Assembly: GCF_030116705.1 (NCBI RefSeq)
Contig: NZ_JAOTIK010000001.1
Location: 3,236,001-3,300,000 of the forward strand
Reading direction: 5' to 3'
DNA: 64,000 nt
Origin: Streptomyces sp. ML-6
Lineage (GTDB): Bacteria > Actinomycetota > Actinomycetes > Streptomycetales > Streptomycetaceae
Shown: positions 42,653 to 51,012 of the stretch, piece after piece
How the letters are laid out: every line of letters begins with the position of its first letter
How positions within the stretch are numbered: the stretch's first letter is position 1
Made by a program: the position numbers and the translations under genes
Notes under the pieces: generated by a model
Database searches by the model: none
Told to the model about the DNA's origin: nothing
Seen by the model: only the letters and a program-made list of their open reading frames with translations

Positions 42653-43830
42653 GTCGGCTCCTGGGCGTAGTGGGTGGTGGGGTGGGTGAGGGTGCGCAAC
42701 GCCTCGGCGAGCAGGTCGGCCGCGGCGTCCGGGGTGGAGGTGTGGGGGGACAGCCGTATCCACTCGTCGCGCCGGGTGGTGATCAGGCCGGCCGCTTCGA
42801 GGGTCCGGTGGACGGTGACGGGGTCGTGGCCGGGCAGGCGGAAGGTGCCGATGCCAGCGCGTTCGTGGGGGGCGAGCCCGTCCAGCAGGACCTCGGCCCC
42901 GGCCTGTCGTGCCCGGTCGAGCAGGTGGGCGAGGGTGGCGCGGATACGGGCCCCGCCGACGACCGGGCCGCCCCGGTCGAGCAGGGCGTCGATGGCCGCG
43001 CCGAGGGCGGCGGCGGCCGGGAAGTCCGGGTTGGTGGCGAGGTGGGCGGCGGCCCCGGGCAGCGGCTCCGCCGGGTGCCGGGGCGCGAAGGGGTCCGCGA
43101 CGCCGGCCCAGCCGCCGAGCCCGGGTACCAGCCGCTCGGCGCACCGGTCGCGGATCAGCAGCAGCGCGGCTCCCCAGCCGGCCCGCAGCCACTTCTGCCC
43201 GCCGCTGACGAGGACGTCGGCGGCGTCCGCCTCGAGCGGGACGGCACCCAGGCCCTGGATGGCGTCGACGATCAGCAGCCGGTCGGGCCCGAGGACCTCC
43301 TTGAGCGCGGCGAGCGGTGCCAGATGGCCGGTGAGCGAGTCCACGGCGCTGACGGCGAGGGCGGTGACGTCGGGGGTGAGGTGGCGGCGCAGCAGGTCGG
43401 GAGTGATGTGCCGCTGCCCGTCCGGTTCGACGAGGCGGACCGCGGGACCGCCGCGGGTGGCGAAGCGCAGCCAGGGATAGAGGTTGGCGGGGAACTCGTC
43501 GCGGGGCACCAGGATCGTGCCGGGGCCGTGCAGCGCGGCGGCCACGGTGAACAGGCCGTTGCTGGTGGACGGGGCGAGGGCGATCTCGTGCCGCCGGGCG
43601 CGGAGCAGCCGGGCCGCCGAGGTCCGGGCGGCGTCGCCGAGGGCGAACAACCGGTCGAGGTCGGCGGGGTCCACACGGGCGGCGAGCTCGGCCGTCGCGG
43701 CCAGCGCCGCGGTGGCCGGACGGGAGACCGGGCCGACCCTCGCGTAGTCGAGATAACCCACCGCCGGGCCGTGGAAGGAGCCCCGGTCCGGGGCGCCGGG
43801 ATCGGATGCGCGGCCAATTTGATCGTTCAA
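42637..43830 (-). CDS. Class V aminotransferase-fold PLP enzyme, first gene of the sugar operon
   Basis: The 397-residue protein has the fold of cysteine desulfurases and related PLP enzymes. The N-terminal VGYLDYARVGPVSRPA is the start signature, LIVDAIQGLGAVPLEADAAD holds Asp189 and Gln192 that bind the cofactor, and the PLP Schiff-base Lys213 is in VSGGQKWLRAGWGAA. A desulfurase would need a catalytic Cys near residue 325-340; here I see no Cys there, so it is more likely an epimerase, lyase or transaminase. It starts at a TTG with GAGGG upstream. It lies ahead of a sugar ABC operon, so the imported compound may be an amino sugar or amino-acid conjugate. Confidence 0.8.
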   Translation of the reverse strand: MNDQIGRASDPGAPDRGSFHGPAVGYLDYARVGPVSRPATAALAATAELAARVDPADLDRLFALGDAARTSAARLLRARRHEIALAPSTSNGLFTVAAALHGPGTILVPRDEFPANLYPWLRFATRGGPAVRLVEPDGQRHITPDLLRRHLTPDVTALAVSAVDSLTGHLAPLAALKEVLGPDRLLIVDAIQGLGAVPLEADAADVLVSGGQKWLRAGWGAALLLIRDRCAERLVPGLGGWAGVADPFAPRHPAEPLPGAAAHLATNPDFPAAAALGAAIDALLDRGGPVVGGARIRATLAHLLDRARQAGAEVLLDGLAPHERAGIGTFRLPGHDPVTVHRTLEAAGLITTRRDEWIRLSPHTSTPDAAADLLAEALRTLTHPTTHYAQEPTCPTD

Positions 43831-43831
43831 A
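43818..43831. promoter_or_regulatory. LacI-type operator candidate at the operon start
   Basis: TTTGATCGTTCAAA has TTTGA/TCAAA arms around a central CG, the layout of LacI-family sites. It covers the TTG start codon of the first gene of the operon. Confidence 0.65.
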
Positions 43832-43871
43832 ACTATGCCCTCACGGCCCTTGTTTCATGACGTTCGGTGGA

Positions 43872-43885
43872 TTTGAAGGTTCACA
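43872..43885. promoter_or_regulatory. Second LacI-type operator candidate
   Basis: TTTGAAGGTTCACA repeats the arm pattern of the other site less perfectly, 54 bases away (about five helical turns), on the promoter side of the operon. Confidence 0.5.
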
Positions 43886-44091
43886 TTAGGGAGACCGGAT
43901 CACCTCGACAAGAGGTTCGCCCCAACTGTTTTCCGGCCCGCCGGCCAGCAGCCCGCAGGCCCCGGCCCGTCAGCCCGCAGCCCCGCCGCTCACCGACCCA
44001 CTGGCCTCACCGACCCCACAGCACACCCGCACCCGCACCCGCACCCCGGAATCACCCCAGAGCTCACCACGGAAACCACCACGAACGCGGC

Positions 44092-44131
44092 CGGGGGCCG
44101 CCATGGCACTTTTGTGCCACGACGGCCCCCG
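44092..44131. terminator. Terminator hairpin after hemB
   Basis: CGGGGGCCGCCATGGCAC pairs with GTGCCACGACGGCCCCCG in an 18-base stem with two mismatches around a TTTT loop, 69 bases past the hemB stop on the minus strand. Confidence 0.85.
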
Positions 44132-44199
44132 GAGGATCCGTTCCCCTGCCGCTTCGGCCCGACCCGGCCCGCGCCAGGCCGAGTCCGCCCCGGCCCGGC

Positions 44200-45198
44200 T
44201 CAGCGCCGCGTCAGCCGCTGCGCGACCTCCGTCGCCCAGTACGTCAGGATCATCTGCGCACCCGCGCGCCGGATGCCCGTCAGGCTCTCCATGATCGCCG
44301 CGTCCCGGTCGATCCAGCCCTTCTCGGCTGCGGCCTCGATCATCGCGTACTCACCACTGATCTGGTACGCCGCGACCGGCACGTCCACCGACTCGGCGAC
44401 CTTCGCCAGGACGTCGAGGTACGGACCGGCCGGCTTGACCATGACCATGTCGGCGCCCTCCGCCAGGTCGAGCGCCAGCTCCCGCATCGATTCACGGGCG
44501 TTCGCCGGGTCCTGCTGGTACGTCTTGCGGTCGCCCCGGAGCGAGGAGCCCACGGCCTCGCGGAACGGCCCGTAGAACGCCGAGGAGTACTTCACGGTGT
44601 ACGCGAGGATCGACACGTCCTCGTGGCCCGTCTGGTCCAGCGCGTCCCGGATGACCCCGACCTGACCGTCCATCATCCCGCTCGGGCCCACCACGTGGGC
44701 GCCCGCGTCGGCCTGGACCTGGGCCATCTCGGCGTACCGCTCCAGCGTCGCGTCGTTGTCGACCCGGCCGTCCTCGGTCAGCACGCCGCAGTGGCCGTGG
44801 TCGGTGTACTCGTCCAGGCACAGGTCCGACATGATGACGAGGTCGTCGCCGACCTCCTCGCGCACCGCCCGCAGCGCCACCTGGAGGATGCCGTCCGGGT
44901 CCGTGCCCGCCGTGCCCCGGCCGTCCTTCTTCTCGTCCTCCGGAACACCGAACAGCATGATCCCGGAAACCCCCGCCGACACCGCGTCCACCGCGGCCTT
45001 CCGCAGGGTGTCCAGGGTGTGCTGCTGCACGCCGGGCATGGCCGAGATCGCGACCGGGGCGTCGACGCCCTCGCGCACGAACGCGGGCAGGATCAGGTTC
45101 GCCGCGTCGAGCCGTGTCTCGGCGACCATCCGACGCATCGTCGGGGTCGTCCGCAGCCGCCGGGGGCGGGAGCCGGGGAAGTTTCCGTACACAGTCAT
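44200..45198 (-). CDS. hemB: Porphobilinogen synthase (delta-aminolevulinate dehydratase)
   Basis: The 332-residue enzyme condenses two 5-aminolevulinates to porphobilinogen. The Schiff-base lysines are Lys203 ([14 protein letters not shown]) and Lys255 ([13 protein letters not shown]). The metal site reads [15 protein letters not shown] (Cys127, Asp129, Cys137), intermediate between zinc-type (three Cys) and magnesium-type (Asp) enzymes. [15 protein letters not shown] is the usual N-terminal arm. It lies downstream of hemD on the same strand but is separated by about 200 bases and a hairpin, so it has its own promoter. Confidence 0.96.
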   Translation of the reverse strand: MTVYGNFPGSRPRRLRTTPTMRRMVAETRLDAANLILPAFVREGVDAPVAISAMPGVQQHTLDTLRKAAVDAVSAGVSGIMLFGVPEDEKKDGRGTAGTDPDGILQVALRAVREEVGDDLVIMSDLCLDEYTDHGHCGVLTEDGRVDNDATLERYAEMAQVQADAGAHVVGPSGMMDGQVGVIRDALDQTGHEDVSILAYTVKYSSAFYGPFREAVGSSLRGDRKTYQQDPANARESMRELALDLAEGADMVMVKPAGPYLDVLAKVAESVDVPVAAYQISGEYAMIEAAAEKGWIDRDAAIMESLTGIRRAGAQMILTYWATEVAQRLTRR

Positions 45199-45347
45199 GC
45201 TTCGAGACTAGACCCGTACACATCACCGTCTTGCCGACACAGGTGCCGGAAAAACCCCGCAGAACGGGCAGGGGCCCGGCCGGCACCCGGAACCGCCCAC
45301 GCCACGCCCCCGCGCCGACCACCGTCCGGAACCCACCAGACACGGCC

Positions 45348-45381
45348 GAGGGGCCCGGCCGCCGAAGCGACCGGGCCCCTC
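45348..45381 (-). terminator. Terminator hairpin after hemD
   Basis: GAGGGGCCCGG and CCGGGCCCCTC form an 11-base-pair perfect stem with a 12-base loop, just past the hemD stop on the minus strand. Confidence 0.8.
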
Positions 45382-45401
45382 ACACACCTCGACCGGGCGG
45401 A

Positions 45402-47072
45402 TCAGGTCGTCGTACGACGACGCCGCGCCCCCGGCCGCCGCTCGCTCGGCCGGGTCACCGGGTCACCGGCCTCCCTCGCCGCGTCCCGGCGCCGCGCGCC
45501 GAACTCGGCCAGCGCCTCGGCCAGCTTGTGCACCGACGGCTCCGGCGACAGCACGTCCACGCGCAGCCCGTGCTCCTCGGCGGTCTTCGCCGTCGCCGGG
45601 CCGATGCACGCGATGACCGTCACGTTGTGCGGCTTGCCCGCGATGCCGACCAGGTTCCGCACGGTGGACGACGAGGTGAACAGCACCGCGTCGAAACCGC
45701 CGCCCTTGATCGCCTCGCGCGTCTCGGCCGGCGGCGGCGAGGCGCGGACCGTGCGGTACGCGGTGACGTCGTCGACCTCCCAGCCCAGCTCGATCAGCCC
45801 CGCCACCAGCGTCTCGGTGGCGATGTCGGCCCGCGGCAGGAACACCCGGTCGATCGGGTCGAAGACCGGGTCGTACGGCGGCCAGTCCTCCAGCAGACCG
45901 GCGGCCGACTGCTCCCCGGAGGGCACCAGGTCCGGCTTCACACCGAAGTCGACCAGCGCGGCCGCGGTCTGCTCGCCCACCGCCGCGACCTTGATCCCGG
46001 CGAAGGCACGGGCGTCGAGCCCGTACTCCTCGAACTTCTCCCGGACCGCCTTCACGGCATTGACGCTGGTGAAGGCGATCCACTCGTAGCGCCCCGTGAC
46101 CAGGCCCTTGACGGCGCGCTCCATCTGCTGGGGCGTACGGGGCGGCTCGACTGCGATCGTCGGGACCTCGTGCGGCACGGCGCCGTAGGAACGGAGCTGG
46201 TCGGAGAGGGACGCCGCCTGCTCCTTCGTGCGCGGGACGAGCACCTTCCAGCCGAACAGCGGCTTGGACTCGAACCACGCGAGCTGGTCGCGCTGGGCGG
46301 CGGAGCTGCGCTCACCGACCACGGCTATGACGGGCTGGTGCCCCTCCGGCGACGGGAGGACCTTCGCCTGCTTCAGGACCTGGGCGATCGTCCCGAGGGT
46401 CGCCGTCCAGGTGCGCTGCCGGGTCGTCGTGCCGGCCACCGTCACCGTCAGCGAGGTGTCGGGCTTGCGGCCCGCCGCGACCAGCTCCCCGGCGGCCGCG
46501 GCCACCGAGTCGAGCGTCGTCGAGACCACGGCCGTCGCGTCGCTCGCGCCGACCTCGCTCCAGCAGCGGTCGGAGGCGGTACGGGCGTCCACGAACCGGA
46601 CGTCCGTACCCTGCTCGTCCCGCAGCGGCACACCGGCGTACGCGGGCACGCCGACGGCGCTCGCGACCCCCGGCACCACCTCGAAGGGGATCCCGGCCGC
46701 GGCGCAGGCGAGCATCTCGGCACCGGCGTTCCCGTCCAGCCCGGGGTCGCCCAGGACCGCACGGACCACCCGCCTGCCGCCCTTCGCTGCCTCCATGACA
46801 AGATTGGCCGCATCCCTGAGAACGGGAACTCCGGCGGCTGCTGACTGCGCGTCAACAACCGTCAGCTCAGGGGTGCTCACGCCTGCCCGCGCATGGCAGC
46901 GAACAACGCCGAGAACGTCCGGCTCGGCGACAAGGACGTCCGCGCTCGCAAGCGCCTCGACGGCGCGCAGGGTCAGCAGTCCCGGGTCGCCGGGACCGGC
47001 ACCGAGGAAGGTGACGTGCCCTTGGGCGGACAGGGCCGGAAAGTCGGTTGCGGCGGGGCCGGTGGGGCTCAA
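45402..47072 (-). CDS. hemD: Uroporphyrinogen-III methyltransferase/synthase fusion
   Basis: The 556-residue protein fuses an N-terminal SAM-dependent uroporphyrinogen methyltransferase domain (VTFLGAGPGDPGLLTLRAVE; residues 15-35) with a C-terminal uroporphyrinogen-III synthase (WKVLVPRTKEQAASLSDQLR, FTSVNAVKAVREKF, DAVLFTSSSTVRNLVG). It closes hydroxymethylbilane to uroporphyrinogen III and can start the siroheme/cobalamin branch. The start is TTG, overlapping the hemC stop by two bases, with GGGGGAG 7 bases upstream. The Arg/Thr-rich C-terminal tail (residues 540-556) is an added extension. Confidence 0.94.
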   Translation of the reverse strand: MSPTGPAATDFPALSAQGHVTFLGAGPGDPGLLTLRAVEALASADVLVAEPDVLGVVRCHARAGVSTPELTVVDAQSAAAGVPVLRDAANLVMEAAKGGRRVVRAVLGDPGLDGNAGAEMLACAAAGIPFEVVPGVASAVGVPAYAGVPLRDEQGTDVRFVDARTASDRCWSEVGASDATAVVSTTLDSVAAAAGELVAAGRKPDTSLTVTVAGTTTRQRTWTATLGTIAQVLKQAKVLPSPEGHQPVIAVVGERSSAAQRDQLAWFESKPLFGWKVLVPRTKEQAASLSDQLRSYGAVPHEVPTIAVEPPRTPQQMERAVKGLVTGRYEWIAFTSVNAVKAVREKFEEYGLDARAFAGIKVAAVGEQTAAALVDFGVKPDLVPSGEQSAAGLLEDWPPYDPVFDPIDRVFLPRADIATETLVAGLIELGWEVDDVTAYRTVRASPPPAETREAIKGGGFDAVLFTSSSTVRNLVGIAGKPHNVTVIACIGPATAKTAEEHGLRVDVLSPEPSVHKLAEALAEFGARRRDAAREAGDPVTRPSERRPGARRRRTTT

Positions 47073-48055
47073 AGTGCTCGCTCCCCCATAAGACCGGCCG
47101 CCCCCTTGGCGAGCATCTCGGTCGCGAGCTCGCGACCGAGGGCCGCCGCGTCGTCCTGCGACGTGGGAACGGGACCGGTGGTGGACAGCTGCACCAGCGA
47201 GGAACCGTCGGGAGTCCCGACGACACCGCGCAGGCGCAGTTCGTTGACAGCCTGTCCGTCGACCAGGAGGTCGGCCAGCGCACCCACGGGTGCGGAACAA
47301 CCGGCCTCCAGGGCGGCGAGCAGGGCACGCTCGGCGGTCACGGCGGCCCGGGTGTACGGGTCGTCGAGCTCGGCGAGCGCTGCGGCGAGGTCGGCGCTGC
47401 TCGCAGCGCACTCGATCGCCAGTGCTCCCTGGCCGGGAGCGGGCAGGACGGTGTCGACCGACAGGAAGTCGGTCGCCTCACCGCTCCGGCCGAGGCGGCT
47501 GAGCCCGGCCGCGGCGAGTACCACCGCGTCCAGCTCACCGCTCCGGACGAATCCGATGCGCGTGTCCACGTTCCCCCGGATCGGCACGGTCTCGATCTCG
47601 AGGCCGTGGCTGCGCGCGTACGCGTTCAGCTGCGCCATGCGGCGCGGCGAGCCGGTGCCGATGCGGGCCCCGGCCGGCAGCTGCTCGAAGGTCAGCCCGT
47701 CCCGCGCCACCAGCACGTCGCGCGGGTCCTCGCGCACCGGCACCGCGGCCAGCACGAGGCCCTCGGGCTGGGTGGTCGGCAGGTCCTTGAGCGAGTGGAC
47801 GGCGAAGTCCACCTCGCCGCGCAGCAGCGCGTCGCGCAGCGCCGCGACGAACACACCGGTGCCGCCGATCTGCGCGAGGTGCTCCCGGGAGATGTCGCCG
47901 TACGTGGTGACCTCGACGAGCTCGACGGCGCGCCCGGTCACCTCGCTGACCGCCTCGGCGACCATGCCGGACTGCGCCATGGCGAGCTTGCTGCGCCGGG
48001 TGCCCAGGCGCAGCGGCTTGTCGGCCCCCGTGACCGGGGATGAGTTGTCGGTCAT
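47069..48055 (-). CDS. hemC: Hydroxymethylbilane synthase (porphobilinogen deaminase)
   Basis: The 328-residue enzyme joins four porphobilinogens. LRLGTRRSKLAMAQSGMVAE is the N-terminal signature, VDFAVHSLKDLPT the substrate-binding region, and Cys253 in EAGCSAPVGALA carries the dipyrromethane cofactor. The ATG overlaps the hemA stop (ATGA), and its stop overlaps the hemD TTG, so the three genes are translated as a chain. Confidence 0.97.
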   Translation of the reverse strand: MTDNSSPVTGADKPLRLGTRRSKLAMAQSGMVAEAVSEVTGRAVELVEVTTYGDISREHLAQIGGTGVFVAALRDALLRGEVDFAVHSLKDLPTTQPEGLVLAAVPVREDPRDVLVARDGLTFEQLPAGARIGTGSPRRMAQLNAYARSHGLEIETVPIRGNVDTRIGFVRSGELDAVVLAAAGLSRLGRSGEATDFLSVDTVLPAPGQGALAIECAASSADLAAALAELDDPYTRAAVTAERALLAALEAGCSAPVGALADLLVDGQAVNELRLRGVVGTPDGSSLVQLSTTGPVPTSQDDAAALGRELATEMLAKGAAGLMGERAL

Positions 48056-49566
48056 GACCGCCCTCGATTCGGGTCGTTCAGGTCTGCCCGGGAGACGGCT
48101 GCGACCGTCTGCGGGTCGAGGTCGAAGAGTTCCCGCAGCGCGTCGGCGTACCCGGCGCCGCCGGGCTCGCTGGCGAGCTGCTTGACGCGCACGGTGGGCG
48201 CGTGCAGGAGCTTGTCGACGACGCGGCGCACGGTCTGCGTGATCTCCGCGCGTTGCTTCTCGTCGAGATCGGGGAGGCGTCCGTCGAGCCGCGCGATCTC
48301 GCCCGCGACCACGCCGGCGGCCATCGTGCGCAGCGCCACGACGGTCGGGGTGATGCGGGCGGCGCGCTGGGCGGCGCCGAAGGCGGCGACCTCGTCGGAG
48401 ACGATGGTGCGCACCTGGTCCACGTCGGCGGCCATCGGGGCGTCCGCCGAGGCCTCCGCGAGCGATTCGATGTCGACGAGGCGCACCCCGTCGAGCCGGC
48501 CGGCCGCGCCGTCGATGTCCCGCGGCATGGCGAGGTCGAGCAGCGCCAGGCGCGTGGGGCCGGTGCCCTGGGCTGGCACGGTGGCCCGGCGGACCGCCCG
48601 GCGCACCGAGCCGGAGCTGCCGTTCTCCACCCAGGCGGCGTGCCGGTCGACGTCGTCGTCGGGGGCGGGCTCGGGCGCCGCGGCCGGTGCCGGTACGACG
48701 GCGGGCTTCTCGTCGGCGTCCTCGACGGCCAGGCCGAGCGCCCCGGCGACGGCCTCGGCGGTCAGCACGAGCCCGGTCGCGCCGGTGCACGAGACGACGA
48801 TGTCGGCACGTGTCAGTTCCCCGGAGATCTCGGCCATCTCCACGGCGCGGGCGGTCACGCCCGTGCCACCGGGCTGGCCCAGGATCTCGACGAGCCGGTC
48901 GGCGCGGGCCCGGGTGCGGTTGGCGACGGCGATCTCGGCGACGCCGGTACGGGCCAGGGTGGCGGCGGCGAGCGAGGACATCGAGCCCGCGCCGATCACC
49001 AGGGCGCGCTTGCCCCGGGCCCAGTCGGTGACGTCCGCACCGGCCGCGAGCTGTTCGAGGCCGAAGGTGACCAGCGACTGCCCGGCCCGGTCGATCCCGG
49101 TCTCGCTGTGGGCGCGCTTGCCGACCCGCAGGGCCTGCTGGAACAGGTCGTTCAGCAGCCGGCCCGCGGTGTGCAGCTCCTGCCCCAGCGCCAGCGCGTC
49201 CTTGATCTGGCCGAGGATCTGGCCCTCGCCGACGACCATCGAGTCCAGCCCGCACGCCACCGAGAAGAGGTGGTGGACGGCCCGGTCCTCGTAGTGCACA
49301 TAGAGATAGGGAGTGAGCTCGTCCAGGCCGACCCCGCTGTGCTGGGCGAGCAGCGTGGACAGCTCGGCGACGCCCGCGTGGAACTTGTCCACGTCGGCGT
49401 ACAGCTCGATGCGGTTGCAGGTGGCCAGGACGGTGGCCTCGACCGCGGGCTCCGCGGCGAGGGTGTCCTGGAGCAGCTTGGCCCGGGTGTCGGCGGCCAG
49501 CGAGGCCCGCTCCAGCACGGACACCGGGGCGCTGCGGTGGCTCAGTCCCACGACGAGAAGGCTCAT
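48052..49566 (-). CDS. hemA: Glutamyl-tRNA reductase
   Basis: The 504-residue enzyme reduces glutamyl-tRNA to glutamate-1-semialdehyde with NADPH, the first committed step of tetrapyrrole synthesis. Cys50 in LATCNRIELY is the catalytic nucleophile. GEGQILGQIKDAL and the Rossmann motif VIGAGSMSSLAAATLA follow. A Ala/Pro/Asp-rich insert of about 60 residues (about 275-335) splits the NADPH domain from the dimerisation helix and makes it longer than the about 420-residue enterobacterial form. It starts 4 bases inside the rex reading frame. Confidence 0.96.
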   Translation of the reverse strand: MSLLVVGLSHRSAPVSVLERASLAADTRAKLLQDTLAAEPAVEATVLATCNRIELYADVDKFHAGVAELSTLLAQHSGVGLDELTPYLYVHYEDRAVHHLFSVACGLDSMVVGEGQILGQIKDALALGQELHTAGRLLNDLFQQALRVGKRAHSETGIDRAGQSLVTFGLEQLAAGADVTDWARGKRALVIGAGSMSSLAAATLARTGVAEIAVANRTRARADRLVEILGQPGGTGVTARAVEMAEISGELTRADIVVSCTGATGLVLTAEAVAGALGLAVEDADEKPAVVPAPAAAPEPAPDDDVDRHAAWVENGSSGSVRRAVRRATVPAQGTGPTRLALLDLAMPRDIDGAAGRLDGVRLVDIESLAEASADAPMAADVDQVRTIVSDEVAAFGAAQRAARITPTVVALRTMAAGVVAGEIARLDGRLPDLDEKQRAEITQTVRRVVDKLLHAPTVRVKQLASEPGGAGYADALRELFDLDPQTVAAVSRADLNDPNRGRS

Positions 49567-50330
49567 GCCGGCATCACGGCGGGCATGTCCCCGTCAGGTC
49601 CCTTGCGGCTTCCGGCGACCGGACGCGCCGACGGCTCGACCGGGTCCTGGACACCGCCCTCGATCTCCTCGCCGGCCTTGCGCTGCTCGTGGAAGGCGAG
49701 GATCTGGAGTTCGATCGACAGGTCGACCTTGCGCACGTCGACGCCGTCGGGCACGGAGAGCACCGTCGGCGCGAAGTTGAGGATGGAGGTGACGCCCGCG
49801 GCGACGAGCCGGTCGCAGACCTGCTGCGCGGCACCGGCCGGGGTCGAGATGACACCGATCGAGACGCCGTTGTCGCGGACGATCTGCTCCAGCTCGTCGG
49901 CGTGCTGGACGGGGATGCCGGCGACCGGCGTCCCGGCCATCGCGGGGTCGGCGTCGATCAGCGCGGCGACCCGGAAACCGCGGGAGGCGAAACCGCCGTA
50001 GTTGGCGAGCGCGGCCCCGAGGTTCCCGATGCCGACGATGACGACCGGCCAGTCCTGGGTGAGCCCGAGTTCGCGGGAGATCTGGTACACGAGATACTCG
50101 ACGTCGTAGCCGACACCGCGCGTCCCGTACGAACCGAGGTAGCTGAAGTCCTTGCGCAGCTTGGCGGAGTTGACCCCCGCCGCGGCGGCGAGCTCCTCGG
50201 ACGAGACCGTGGGGACCGAGCGCTCGGAGAGCGCGGTCAACGCGCGCAGATACAGCGGAAGCCGGGCGACGGTGGCCTCGGGAATTCCTCGGCTACGGGT
50301 CGCCGGTCGGTGTGTTCGGCCAGTTGCCAC
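49563..50330 (-). CDS. rex: Redox-sensing transcriptional repressor Rex
   Basis: The 255-residue protein reads the NADH/NAD+ ratio and represses respiratory and heme genes when NADH is low. The N-terminal winged helix has VARLPLYLRALTALSERSVP and SYLGSYGTRGVGYDVEYLV, the DNA-contacting block. The Rossmann part has VVIVGIGNLGAALANYGGF (GxGxxG), and the C-terminal domain-swapped helix (SIELQILAFHEQRKAGE) follows. The start is GTG (VATGRTHRP) with AGGAG upstream. It overlaps hemA by four bases and has a strong operator 78 bases upstream, so it autoregulates the operon. Confidence 0.97.
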   Translation of the reverse strand: MATGRTHRPATRSRGIPEATVARLPLYLRALTALSERSVPTVSSEELAAAAGVNSAKLRKDFSYLGSYGTRGVGYDVEYLVYQISRELGLTQDWPVVIVGIGNLGAALANYGGFASRGFRVAALIDADPAMAGTPVAGIPVQHADELEQIVRDNGVSIGVISTPAGAAQQVCDRLVAAGVTSILNFAPTVLSVPDGVDVRKVDLSIELQILAFHEQRKAGEEIEGGVQDPVEPSARPVAGSRKGPDGDMPAVMPA

Positions 50331-50407
50331 GGTGCTCCTGCGGGATGAGCGGGGCTGCAGGCGGCCGTAGTTCCCCAGACCGCCCCGTCGAATGCAGGCT
50401 ATGTCTT

Positions 50408-50423
50408 TGTGAACACGTGCACA
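50408..50423. promoter_or_regulatory. Rex operator (ROP) upstream of rex-hemACD
   Basis: TGTGAACACGTGCACA, inside the longer dyad CTTTGTGAACACGTGCACAAAG, agrees with the known Rex consensus TGTGAACGCGTTCACA. It lies in the rex promoter region, so it should mediate autoregulation by NADH. Confidence 0.92.
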
Positions 50424-50601
50424 AAGATAGTGTCCGTTTTGTCCGGTCAAAGTGACCGGGGTCACGCGCATCCGTCGCGTGATCCCGGAACCAACGATCG
50501 CATCAGCCCGTTGCAGGCCCGAAGGGGGCAAAGCGGCACACACTCCTCACAACCACTCCCCCGAGAGCACTCAAAACGCCCACGATGGTAACCGGCTCCG
50601 C

Positions 50602-50877
50602 TCAGGAAAGCAGGGCCCCGCGCAGCCTCGCGGGGTCCACCCGCCAGAACGTGTGCTGCTCGCCGTCGACCAGGACCACCGGGATCTGCTCCCAGTACGC
50701 CCGGTGCAGTTCCTCGTCCTGGGTGATGTCCTTCTCCTCCCAGGACGCGCCCGTCTCCTCGCACACCTCGCGCACCACCCGCCTCGCGTCGTCGCAGAGA
50801 TGGCATCCGGGCTTCCCCACCAGGGTCACCGTCCGCTGCCCGGGCTTCTTCTTCGTACGTCGCAACAAGGGACTCAT
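50602..50877 (-). CDS. Glutaredoxin-like thioredoxin-fold protein
   Basis: The 91-residue protein has the thioredoxin fold of the glutaredoxin/DUF836 group: VTLVGKPGCHLCDDARRVVR with the CHLC active site (Cys25, Cys28), followed by WEEKDITQDEELHRAYWEQI and the cis-Pro loop IPVVLVDGEQHTFWRVD. It probably handles thiol-disulfide exchange. It is divergent from the rex side and lies close to a HAD-type phosphatase gene. Confidence 0.88.
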   Translation of the reverse strand: MSPLLRRTKKKPGQRTVTLVGKPGCHLCDDARRVVREVCEETGASWEEKDITQDEELHRAYWEQIPVVLVDGEQHTFWRVDPARLRGALLS

Positions 50878-51012
50878 GCCTTCATTCTGCGCCGCCCCGG
50901 ACCCGCCCCGGCGCCCCCGGTGTCACCCGGTCGCCGGACTCGCGGCCAAGAGTTCCCGCCGCGGCATCCCGGCAGGTCGGGAAGGGCCGAACCAACTGGT
51001 TATGCTCACCGC

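Larger units (their letters stand above)
43831..44199. other. Intergenic stretch between the sugar operon and hemB
   Basis: No gene is seen. The left side holds the operon promoter and operator-like sites. From 43922 to 44050 the DNA is Pro/Arg-like low-complexity CCCGCAGCC and CCCGCA repeats. The right side holds the hemB terminator. Confidence 0.55.

Noticed and set aside
42637..43830. Cysteine desulfurase (IscS/SufS) assignment for the first gene of the sugar operon
   Set aside because: The fold fits, but no catalytic Cys is present in the expected loop and no Fe-S genes are adjacent.
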